Below are positions 26,591 to 36,009 of a DNA stretch of 64,000 nucleotides, piece after piece (the stretch's first letter is position 1; every line of letters begins with the position of its first letter). A program made the position numbers and the translations under genes. The notes under the pieces were generated by a model. The model worked only from the letters and a program-made list of their open reading frames with translations. It made no database searches and was not told where the DNA came from. Origin of the DNA: Lottia gigantea (Eukaryota; Mollusca; Gastropoda; Lottiidae); contig NW_008708458.1 of assembly GCF_000327385.1 (NCBI RefSeq), positions 2,361,401-2,425,400 of the forward strand, given 5' to 3'.

Positions 26591-26901
26591 TAAGTATCGG
26601 ACATCGTTTAAAGTAAATTGTTATCTATGTGTAATTTCAATTCACGACTTGTATCATTATTGTTAACGTAGAATAGATGGTTACATTACAATTTATGTAG
26701 GGACAAACACTAGATACAGATCATGTTTTGTGTTATTCAATCCTTCGTTTGACAGGTTAGTAAAATTTATTACAACTCTGCACGATAGCACAACAAGCAA
26801 CAAACACATACTATACTCGTTCAAACTTCCAATGAATTGAATCATATGACAACACATCTCTGAAAGCATTATCTGCTTTCGGTAGCTTATTGCTTTGGGA
26901 T

Positions 26902-26952
26902 TCATAGGAGGGACAAATGTGAGTTCTCATTCACTGAATATATTGTGTCGAT
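26902..26952 (-). CDS. Possible terminal exon after the 27051-27152 exon
   Basis: On the minus strand an acceptor ending AAATGCAG leads into 17 codons (IDTIYSVNENSHLSLL, then TGA). It is in phase with the preceding exon candidate at 27051-27152, and the intervening intron would be 98 nt. The acceptor has little pyrimidine tract and the exon is short, so phase agreement could be chance (one in three). Included only because it would close that gene model. Confidence 0.2.
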   Translation of the reverse strand: MDTIYSVNENSHLSLL

Positions 26953-27050
26953 CTGCATTTGTGAAGCGCTTTTCGCCTTTGTTTTTCTTGCTTGAAAGAT
27001 TTAACCAGCAATATGTGACTCAGCTTTCAAATAGTATACTTCGAACTTAC

Positions 27051-27152
27051 GTTGTGCAATTCCACGAAGACAATATCAAAAGCTATCTTGGCATCTTTGC
27101 ATTTTGCAATGGCTGCTGATTTCAAAATCTCACCCTCCCTCCTGATGTCAAT
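27051..27152 (-). CDS. Internal coding exon of an unrecognised minus-strand gene
   Basis: Reading the minus strand, a pyrimidine-containing acceptor (CCCGGTTTCAG) is followed by 102 nt with one uninterrupted frame of 34 codons, then a strong donor, AAC|GTAAGTT. The exon is phase 0 at both ends. The peptide contains REGEILKSAAIAKCKDAK followed by IAFDIVFVELHN, that is, a charged helical part and then a hydrophobic part. The mixed charged composition is unlike the Ile/Lys/Asn/Phe/Tyr-rich noise frames around it. In phase, 98 nt further on, 26902-26952 could serve as a last exon ending in TGA, but its acceptor lacks a good pyrimidine tract. I do not recognise the protein. This is the most convincing internal exon in the window. 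Confidence 0.5.
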
Positions 27153-27268
27153 CTGAAACCGGGTTTCCTTGATTGTCTTTTAAGTATTAAGTTAACTAGT
27201 TCAAAGTCTGCTCACAAAGAGCTGACCTTCACAGGAAGAATAAGTTGTAAAAATCCAATAAAGTAAAG

Positions 27269-27285
27269 GAAGAAAGAAAGAAAGA
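27269..27285. repeat. (GAAA)n microsatellite
   Basis: Short tetranucleotide run, four units. Confidence 0.75.
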
Positions 27286-27676
27286 ATAAAGTAACTGTGA
27301 AGCTGTGATAAATTGGGTTATTGTTGAAAAGGTTTTAACGAATGTAAAGAATTGACGACATTAGAATGAAGTAAAATTACATTATACAATACAGTGGTAT
27401 TATTCACAGTGCAGTGTTTTTCACTAATACTGGTCCTTTTACCATACTTAATGATACGAATGTATCTGTATATTTGAATCCCTTCTGGCTGTTCTTGAAA
27501 ACAGAGCAGTTTGAGTTGTGGGTATATCTGGTATAGCTAGTAAGCTCATATCTATGACTTCGGAGACGGAATGAATAAAACATCATTCTAATCTCATCAC
27601 AACAACAAAAGAATATACCCAAAAATAATTCATATTGATTATCATTGGCTTTATTTACATGGCAGTACGGCATTTG

Positions 27677-27811
27677 CCCCCCCCCCCCCCCTAGAAAAGT
27701 GGTTTGCACCCACCCCCAATTGTACCCACTCTATATTTTCAACAAATTTCAGCCTCAGCAGTTTTCCCTTCCTCTTTATCACTCAGTCTCGGAAGACTGG
27801 CGCCACCACCG
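27677..27811. mobile_element. Shorter, internally deleted copy of the 5405-5692 repeat
   Basis: After a run of 15 C at 27677-27691 it reads GTGGTTTGCACCC, CCAATTGTACCCACTC, ATTTTCAACAAATTTCAG, CCTCAGCAGTTTTCC, CTCAGTCTCGGAAG and CTGGCGCCACCACCG, in the same order as 5405-5692. About 120 bp of the middle is missing and the left terminus is replaced by the C run. Confidence 0.6.
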
Positions 27812-28383
27812 GTTCTATACCGTACTTGACGAAAGTAAAGAAAGGAAATATAAAACCAGTACTCCACAGCTCGGACATTCCACTGAACTATAATATTTCC
27901 AGTCAAATAACTTTATCAATAAAAATATAAAAATTGCAGAAAGAGAAGGTTTATTTACATTTGGATTATTGGCAAGGATTAAGAGAAGAGCCAGAGGATT
28001 AAGCTTCTAGAAGAGAGATTAAAGTTAATACGAGATAAAACCGATCTCTTAGCTTCTACTTACAGCCGTCGTTTTATGTGACACTCGAGAATACGTTTAA
28101 TTTTTATCAGCCCATAGTTAGATGGTAATAAGTGTGGAGAAGGCTATAAAAACTAAAATAAAAGTACTGGCCAATGTCAGGTGATTGCAGTCCCCTGCAT
28201 TCAGATCAAATATTGTTAATAATAATGTGTCAAGAGCCCAGTATCTGAATATTAGCTATTCTAAGCACACACATATGAGCCCTGGCTTAAAATCCCTTAT
28301 CTCAGCTATCATTGGTATAATACTGGCATCTACTGGTGATTTTATGTGAGTCGCAGGCGTCTGAAAAAATCCTTTTGACATTT

Positions 28384-28593
28384 TTACACATCCTTCACTG
28401 AACGTGAAAGTCCAGATGACGGCCTGTAAGATCCAATGGACATACTTCTTTTTGACATATTTACAGGCTCTTCTGCTTGACGTTCAAGAAGGAGAGATGA
28501 TGATGATGATGATGATGTCTTGACAACTCCCATTTCTACACCAATTGGTAAGCGAACGTGATAAAAGGGGTGATCATGGCTTCTCCTTGGCAT
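28384..28593 (-). CDS. Coding block with a serine run, possible terminal exon
   Basis: A 69-codon open frame ends in TAA. It contains a (TCA)n run coding seven serines near its middle (KTSSSSSSSLLLERQ), then a Ser/Arg-rich C-terminal part (SKRSMSIGSYRPSSGLSRS). Composition is rich in Arg, Ser, Pro and His and unlike neighbouring noise frames. Upstream on the minus strand is a C/T tract (CCTCCTCCTCTTCCC) and then AG directly before the block, so an acceptor is plausible, although eleven mostly purine bases separate tract and AG. It would be in phase 0 with the exon candidate at 30747-30849. The ATG at the block's start could alternatively be a real start codon. A possible internal donor (GTAAAT) follows the codons for EEP, so the block might instead be an internal exon. 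No family recognised. Confidence 0.38.
   Translation of the reverse strand: MPRRSHDHPFYHVRLPIGVEMGVVKTSSSSSSSLLLERQAEEPVNMSKRSMSIGSYRPSSGLSRSVKDV
28496..28517. repeat. (GAT)7 microsatellite
   Basis: Trinucleotide run. On the minus strand it is (TCA)n and encodes the serine run in the 28384-28593 frame. Confidence 0.9.
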
Positions 28594-30746
28594 CTCCCTT
28601 TATCAGGGAAGAGGAGGAGGCTGATCAAAAGTCATAAAGTTCCCTTTTTCCATCCATGAACAATCTATTTCTATGACTCTAATAACGTTTTCATAATGAG
28701 CTGTAATATCTCTAGACGAAACTATATAGAGAGAACTGAACAAGAAACAAAACCTCCAAGTTTCATGTTTCGATCGTTGACATCAACTAGATCAAAATAA
28801 TGGAATATACGCTAGCTAATGTTTCATTGGACAGTTGGTGTGCCTTTCGTGTTACAAACCAAAAGCTTTTTACCTCGACCGGAAACCATTGTATTCAGTC
28901 CAAGAAACACTCGTGTTTGTCCCTTGCTAGTCAATCAACAGTGCGCATACCGGAAGTTGTATACCTGGAATAATGGATACCACTTATGTCAGTTGTCATT
29001 TCGACCCATTAGTTAGCTCCACTTACAGTTCAAATCAGTGTGTTTTGTATTAGTTTCTGTCTTTCCAACAAGGTAATCTGGGAAGATATTAGGGCGAATA
29101 AAAAGAAGTTAAAACATTAGCGTTACGATCTAAATATTTTGAATAACTTATCTTACAAGTCATTGAATAAAAACAACCCCAAAATCCTTATCCAGTCCTG
29201 CACCAACCAGTGCCTGTCGTTTCTGTTTAGTGTGGATTGGCCTAAATACTTTTTTTTATATTTGCAGCAAATTCCTCGAAACAGAAAAATACTGGTCTTT
29301 ACTCCACAGTTCTTTATAATTGCTTTATTTCTTTTAACGATGTAGTTTATTTGAATTGCAATTCTTTGCGCAGTGTATAGAATAATGAAAAATGTGCAGG
29401 AATTTAAAAGGAAAGTAAATATTATCTTAAGATTCACGACAAGAAACTCTTGAGACCGAACAGAAAGGATATTAAATCTAGCAGGAACAGTTCTTACTTC
29501 ATTTCTTCTATTCAAATAGTCATTTCCGTTTCTACGCACTTACACAGGAAGTGGGTAGAGAGGTAATAGTCTCGCAGTTGGAGGAAAATGAGATTTGATT
29601 GGTTATTTCTAAAATTTCCTGCTAAGAAGAATAGCTGTTTAAAAAGCTTGGTAATGGACAGGAAATCATTCTCCATGTCATACCGAGTTTCTTTTATTAT
29701 ATCTTATTAAATTTCATCACAGGAGGAATCCGTACAGATAGCGACACGCTAAAGGCTGATTCTTACTTCGACCGACGATACAATAAATTGACTCTAGCCT
29801 ACCAGGATTTATATTTTAGACTACAACTCTGTCTATTTGAGCTTTCTAATGAATCCGGGTCCGTTCGCCCTGAAACGCGTTCACATCCATTTTCGCTCTG
29901 TTTCATGTCCAATAATAATTGGTCGAGTTAGTCATTAAAACGTAACAGTAACGGAAATAAAAAAAAGTTTTCACATTTACCCATAATTGAGCTTCAGTTG
30001 GAAATCATTTGCATCTATTCTAGTTGTTGGAAAATACTTGGATATTTTGAGTGATTTTTTAGGTTTATTTTCATGGATAGAAACACAAATGACCCCAAAT
30101 TGCAAATGTTTTATGTCGCATTAAATAGTTCCAAAAAACTCATTTTATGTCAGGGACACTCGTGTCTTTACCAAGTTTTAACTGCGACGGAACAGCTTGA
30201 ATCTTTGAAGACTTTACCAACTTGTTAAGAACAACAAACTGAAAGCTGTATTTTGTATATCAGTGCAGTCTTCAACCACTTCATATTATGTATCTGTGCC
30301 AGAGTTCTGCGTTCAAGAGTCAAAATTCGAAAATAAAAAATATTCCAAGTAACAGTTAAGGAAATAGAAACATCCTTATTACACTAATTCTATGCTATTA
30401 TCTTAATAGCTGCCATGATAATATATGCAGATTGCTATGTAAGTACAGCTAGAGACATCTCATTATTCTATTTCCGGATATAATGAGGGTTTCGTACAAC
30501 AACAATACCATTATCACATCACGAAACGATGTATATTGTAAATCATATCTGTCAATATTTCATGTATAATTATAATTTAAACATTAAGTTCAAATTAAAG
30601 CTAATGGAGCTCTAATTACGCCATATCCGATATTTTGCAAATTTGAATTTCAGCATTTGGGATAATCGATACAAGCTGTAATATAATTCTAATCATAAAT
30701 ATATAAACATACGAAATGACAGCAACCAATCATAAACCTCGATTAC

Positions 30747-30849
30747 ACTCGCAGTCGATTGTTTACAGTCTTTCTGTCGAGCGGTCTCTTGTTGACCTCT
30801 TCTATCGTCTCTGTATGCATATCTGTGGTCCCGAAATACGTGTCGACCA
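30747..30849 (-). CDS. Candidate internal exon rich in Arg/Asp/Gln
   Basis: On the minus strand the acceptor region reads TTTTCAGGCAG, with two AGs four bases apart. Using the second AG, 103 nt stay open (one base, then 34 codons) and end at AGT|GTAATC, an adequate but not strong donor. The peptide is charged (GRHVFRDHRYAYRDD, then RGQQETARQKDCK). Local G+C and CpG are visibly higher than in the flanks. The end phase (0) matches the serine-run block at 28593, and the start phase matches the small exon candidate at 31924-31971. Using the first AG gives a frame that stops after 17 codons. Protein family unknown. Confidence 0.33.
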
Positions 30850-31923
30850 CTGCCTGAAAATACAATGATATCTTCCCACTTCTCCTGTGTCCATCTCTAT
30901 TTTTAAAGAACTGACTCAAACCCTCAATATCAATATGTACATTAAGCTACTCTCCAGTACTTACAAACACTCGAAGTTTCTTAATTTCCGTTCCGATCTC
31001 CAGCCAAACACAATCGTCTTGGCTGTTTTTCTTTTCAAGTAGCACTGATTTCCTGTGATATACAACTCAATGCATGGTATTTTAAATCCCATATGCAGTT
31101 TCCCCCACTTAAACACAACTTGTTTGTTATTTTAAGATATGGTAAAGTTTAGAAAACTCAAAGCATTGATTCTGAAGACAATGAGGAAATGATTGAGAAG
31201 AATAACGTGTTGAAGGAAATTACAAAACTGGTTATATGCAAGAACCTGACATTTGGGAGCTTATTACATACTAAAAATCCACACCACACCAGACATAGAG
31301 TAACAAAGAACTTCTTTTAAGTACCCTATCAGAAATTCAGATTTGCTTGTCGGCCTTGATGTCTGCTTGGCCTTTGGATTATGTTCTCATATGTTTTCCA
31401 TTTATGATACCAATATATTTTGGGCAATTTTCGACTAGATAAATCACAATTAAAATCAAAAGGATAATGCCTAGCTTAGGCAGTCCAATGGTGACATGGA
31501 CACAATATAATAGCCTAGCACAATAAAAACATATTGATAAGCAATACCCAATTTGGACTCTTGAGTCTAAAATATATTTTTGAAATGCTCAATACTATAA
31601 TCCCTACATTTCAATAAACAGATTACAATTCTTGACATTCCAATAAACAAACAATAAAATAGAAAACATATTTTGGTAAATCCACTGTATATTAACACGA
31701 GTTTAATAAAACAGTCGAATATCTTGATAGTTATCAATAAATACCACGAATAGTTGCTTAAAAATCATTTAAAATATATCTTGATTGACACTTCGGTCCA
31801 TAACATGTGACTTACTTCTGACTGCTTCCATTGAGTAAAGGATGTCTAAAAGTTAAACAGTGGTTTAATAGGGTTGGGTAAAACTGAAAACGTATCTGTT
31901 TCGATCAGACATATTTCACTTAC

Positions 31924-31971
31924 ATAAGTGACATTTGTCGATATGAATTCAAATTTTTAAGCTGATATTCG
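31924..31971 (-). CDS. Candidate 48-nt exon
   Basis: Minus strand: a T-rich acceptor (ATGTTTCTTGTAG) is followed by 48 nt and a strong donor (GTAAGTG). With one base completing the previous codon it reads EYQLKNLNSYRQMSL, and it is in phase with both 35983-36005 before it and 30747-30849 after it. The exon is short and AT-rich, so this is a weak call resting on splice-site quality and phase alone. Confidence 0.22.
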
Positions 31972-32339
31972 CTACAAGAAACATAATTAAAAGTTAAACT
32001 ACATGCAAGATCACTAGGATTCATCCGCGCTCGCAGCATACTAAATATGCATAAAAACGACTTTGAAACCACTGAAGAAGGTAAAGTCAAAGAAGCTATC
32101 TGTTTCCGAAGCCTGAAGGCCAACATGTCAAGTGAAGAAAAGCCTTTTGATCTATTGGCTCTCAAATTGAAATGTATCTCAAGGTTTATAAAATACCATC
32201 TCAAGTTTCTGGATTCGGCAGCTGCTTCAACCGATCAATTCCTTTATATATTTATTTTTAAGTTTAACGTGCATGCTTAACAATATGTATGACAGACGGA
32301 TTATGTAAGCTATACAAAGTTTAGCTCTGAAGACTTGCG

Positions 32340-32502
32340 TGACCCTTACACCATAGCGATCACTCGTTGCATATGATTGCGAATCAGAATAGCGGTCATG
32401 CAACTGAGTTGTGAGTTGCGTTTTGAACTCATGACCACTTACATTATTAGCAACCATACGCAACTGGTAATCGCTATGGGGTGAAGGCATCTTTAAGGGT
32501 TA
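32340..32502. mobile_element. Fold-back element with long inverted arms
   Basis: The left arm has CCATAGCGATCACTCGTTGC followed by ATATGATTGC; the right arm, read inward, has CCATAGCGATTACCAGTTGC followed by GTATGGTTGC. The outer ends are TGACCCTTA and, inward, TAACCCTTA. The centre carries a second nested palindrome (GGTCATGCAACTGAGTT and AACTCATGACC). No target duplication is evident. A MITE-like element without coding capacity. Confidence 0.65.
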
Positions 32503-32530
32503 CAGCAGTTAACGTATTCTCTAGGACACC

Positions 32531-32560
32531 TTGACAAAACTTGACAAAACTTGACAAAAA
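32531..32560. repeat. Three copies of TTGACAAAAC
   Basis: A perfect 10-bp unit repeated three times, immediately after the fold-back element at 32340-32502. Confidence 0.85.
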
Positions 32561-33742
32561 TTGTGAGTGCATCGGAAGCAGGACAAACCTAAGACAAGCT
32601 TGAAGAGTTTATCAGGTTACAGTGACCCTGGACCAGTAAGAAAAGAAGATGAAATATCGAAAACTACCTGAGATTATACCCGTCAGTTATTATTATAAAC
32701 ATAAAGAGGTTGTTATAAAGAAAGGTTTGTTTATTTTCCCAGTTCATCACAGGTTCAATAAACATAATATTTACACACAGTTTATCATATATTGGTAATC
32801 ATAGACAATTACAACCAGTTTCATATTGTCTGAAAGATAATCACGCATGTTTCAATGCCTCTATTATGTTATTTGATACAAATCAATCAAGCTAAAATTA
32901 TACCAGTTACGTGCTGAGCTGAATTAAAAGAGACACATTTTCAAACCAAAATAACACTTCTGTATACACCGTGTACTTTAACACAAACAATTCCAAAATA
33001 TACAGGAAATCATCATTAAAGAAATCAGAATATAAAATCCAAAGCAGAGGTAGTCAAAAAAAGACTCATATCACAGTGACACCATGCCTTCACCAAGCTT
33101 CAACTGTACAATATCTTATAGACATATTAAAGTGCGACTTATTGTCAAGATTATTGCATCAAGAACATCGTATTACCATCCCATCATACATCAGGCATAC
33201 AATCTGAAAATATCATTCTGGAAAATAGCAGAATGGCTAATCTAGTTATTCAAGTAGTCGGAAAGGAGCTGAAAGCATTAGTCCAGTTTCGAATTATGAT
33301 ATGATAACAACATGGCTGTAAATTGATTCAAATTGAGCATAGATTCATTTGAACGATGTACACTTTTAGATAGGAAGTTAGACAAACAAATCATTAACTG
33401 GACAGCAATTAACATGTATCTGGTTCGTGAACACACTTCAGTGTACAAATTCAATTAAACAATCAAGTTAATAATAGTCCAAAGTAATGGACATCACATT
33501 GTGTTGTTTGTTTTATATATAATTGTTATAAACATCATGAAAACATCAATAGTGGTAGAAGTAAACAATAGTAGGCTGATGTCTTTTTCAGGTATGTGAT
33601 GGCGAGAACTTTTCAGAAACAAAGGTCACATGTGGATCATTTACAATAACAGGAAAACAACGAAATGTGAGAAAGCTGATATTGAACCATATTGAAAAAA
33701 AGCAGCATCTCTTTAAGCACATTCGTATCAATTAACCCTTAA

Positions 33743-33774
33743 GGTGCAGAACAGTAGGACGTAAAACTCACATT
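33743..33774 (+). repeat. 3'-end fragment of the retroposon family
   Basis: GGTGCAGAACAGTAGGACGT followed by AAAACTCACATTC matches the 3' end of copy C. Only about 30 bp are shared, so chance is possible, but the 14-base run AGTAGGACGTAAAA also occurs in the 48221-48262 fragment. Confidence 0.4.
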
Positions 33775-34562
33775 CATGTTAGGTAAGCACTGCATAACAG
33801 AACATTACGGTAGGTCAAAGACAAATCGTCTTATGAATCTTGGTATGCAAGTTAACTATGAAATTAGGCTTCCCTGTTTCATCTAGGGGAGACTATTTTT
33901 TTTCAGGTGAGGAAAATATCCCACTTTATATTCTGCGATAGGAATCTATCCTGACTGCTGATACAGTCCTAGTAGAATAAGAAGATTATGTGAAGTATCT
34001 AAAACATTGTCAGAAGTTGGAGTGAAGTAGATATCAGCTATTGAAGACAAATTAATTCCTGTTGTTTTCTCTGATATTCTTTGGTTTTCACTTGTAGGAT
34101 GTCTTTAATATGGTTATAATAGAGATGATCTACCAATCACTAATAACAAACAAAGACATTAAAGGAGGGGTCCGTCTTCTGGGGCTTAGTAGCACAGTAT
34201 AAGTAAAGTATACTACCAATACTAGAGTCAGAATACAGAGCTGACCACAGCCAAATTATGGACTGCAGCAAGAAACGAGATCGATAATCCCATGACTGCC
34301 AATGATAAGCGGTGATTCGTGAATAGTGAATAATTCATATACATATATTTTCCGCACTGTCTTTTATTCTATAACATGGTACACTGGTTATTATTATCAA
34401 CTAATAGATGACAACATAATGTATTGTGTAAATAAAATATTTAGCAACGAGTAAAAGCATGTCTGTGTTTGTAATATCTCTTTGGTAACATGACAGCTTT
34501 AGATTACTATCAAAGTATCATTTTACTTACAGAGTCCAATACATCAGAAACATAAAAAGATT

Positions 34563-34749
34563 GGGACGCGGAAATTAGGTCTCAGGAAATTCGGTCACCG
34601 GAAACTTGGTCACAGTACAAAGGTCACACCGTAATTTGATGATAGTAAAACGGTCACACGGTAATTTGGTTACCTTTTACCAAATTACCATGTGCCCTTT
34701 TTACTGTGACAAAATTTACGGTGACCGGATTTCCTGTGACCCAATTACC
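34563..34749. mobile_element. Palindromic element built from GGTCAC/GGAAATT units
   Basis: The left half repeats a unit of about 16 bases (GGAAATTxGGTCACxG and variants such as CGTAATTTGATGATA), and the right half repeats it inverted (ATTTACGGTGACCGGATTTC, CTGTGACCCAATTACC). The centre is an 11-bp perfect stem, GGTAATTTGGT (34660-34670) with ACCAAATTACC (34679-34689). It is thus both tandem and palindromic. Confidence 0.6.
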
Positions 34750-35982
34750 TACATTCAAATGATTCAGGAGACACAAATCACAAGTGAAAATCTAAAACAC
34801 CACAAATGACTATGTGATTTATTTCATAATTTCTTATCACAAAAATCAGGTTTTGTTTACAATTGAGATTATTCTACAAACCTATTAGAATCTATTTCTC
34901 AGTGTCTAGTTTCAGGTCGTCAATTGAACCGGTTGTCCTAAAATATAGATGACAATCTACTCAATAGAACCTATAATCTAGATCAGCTCGTCAGTTGAAA
35001 TCGTTGTGATCAGGGAATGGTTTACGATCTAGTTTACACTTCAGAGCGTATATTTGTATTATAATGACAAGCTAGTTGATAGAACGTACACAATACACTG
35101 TTTCAATTTCCACGTCAATAAAACGATGTTGATATTTGTCATTAGTGTTGCAATTATAAGGTACAATTGACACAAGCGCAGTAGGCCTACAAATCGTTCA
35201 CTCTTAATGCATTTTACGCAATACAATAACGAAACAATGCTTCTACTAACACATACATTGGGGTAAATCAAATTGAAAAACAGAACCATTTACGTCTTAT
35301 TGACAGACAAAAAGTTGAAGTGTTTTCGCCAAGTTGGTTCGAAATAACCACAAATAATGTGCACAGTAACATATTTGGGTCGTTGTAGTTATTCTGTTGA
35401 TTCAGTCCTTGCTGTGCTTTTTGTTTCCGAATTCCAATCTTTGAAACAACGAGTAAGACAATTCGTAACTCAATAATTCATTGGAACATAGTAATACTGT
35501 AGAACCAAGGAAAGGTTTAATGGATTCAATCACAGTTGTCTACCCTTATACTGAATGAACCTATTATAGTAAGGTCCCGAGAGAAAATTATTTCCGAGTA
35601 TTGAATGGCGGAAAGCAGACGTTATTACAGATCTAGACCAGAATAAGTCCAAAGGGATGCGTGACACAGAAAACTTTGATGGTCTGCAGATTTCAGTGCA
35701 CAAGAACATTTGTCGATTTTTTAGCAAGGAAAATAGGGCTGTTATGAGAGAGATTGGGAAAGGGCATGGGTAAACCAGGGATTGAAAGACATCTTAAGAA
35801 AGCCAACATGCTAAAGGCTACGAAACACATGCGCACAGTAACTTTGAAGGAAACAGGTCGAGTTTGTGTGCACATAATCTCGGTAGTGAAAGTTGCTGTT
35901 GCTGTGTGTACTCGAATGTCCCCACGATATTTCAATCGAACTCCCTCTGGGAATTGAAATGAAGTAATAAAAGTCAACTTAC

Positions 35983-36005
35983 AATGCTTCGTTATCAGAG
36001 GCCAT
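35983..36005 (-). CDS. Candidate first coding exon (MASDNEA)
   Basis: Minus strand: an ATG in good context (AACATGG) opens seven codons, MASDNEA, plus two bases, then a perfect donor GTAAGT. Two continuations are in phase. One is the distant 31924-31971 exon. The other is an acceptor only 36 nt away (TTTCAATTCCCAG) leading into a 41-codon open, CpG-containing stretch (about 35822-35946, reading GSSIEISWGHSS at its start). The second needs an unusually short intron. All three minus frames and one plus frame are open over much of 35.75-35.97 kb, so coding strand and frame there are not settled. Confidence 0.25.
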
Positions 36006-36009
36006 GTTT

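Noticed and set aside
27404-27709. 101-codon minus-strand frame
   Set aside because: Its start comes from the C run and the hAT-like repeat, and the remainder has no coding-like composition.
29153-29539. 128-codon minus-strand frame
   Set aside because: Asn/Ile/Lys/Phe-rich, no domain, no good splice boundaries; treated as chance.
31920-32204. 94-codon minus-strand frame as a single gene
   Set aside because: Only the 48-nt segment between splice-like sites (31924-31971) has any support; the rest has none.
32494-32502. TAAGGGTTA resembling telomeric repeat
   Set aside because: Occurs once at the end of a fold-back element and is matched by its inverted end; no telomeric array.
35530-35727. 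GGGACC..TTCATTCAGTATAAGGG motif on the minus strand as a pogo/Tigger-like terminus
   Set aside because: Only a loose resemblance; no partner inverted repeat or transposase-like frame nearby.
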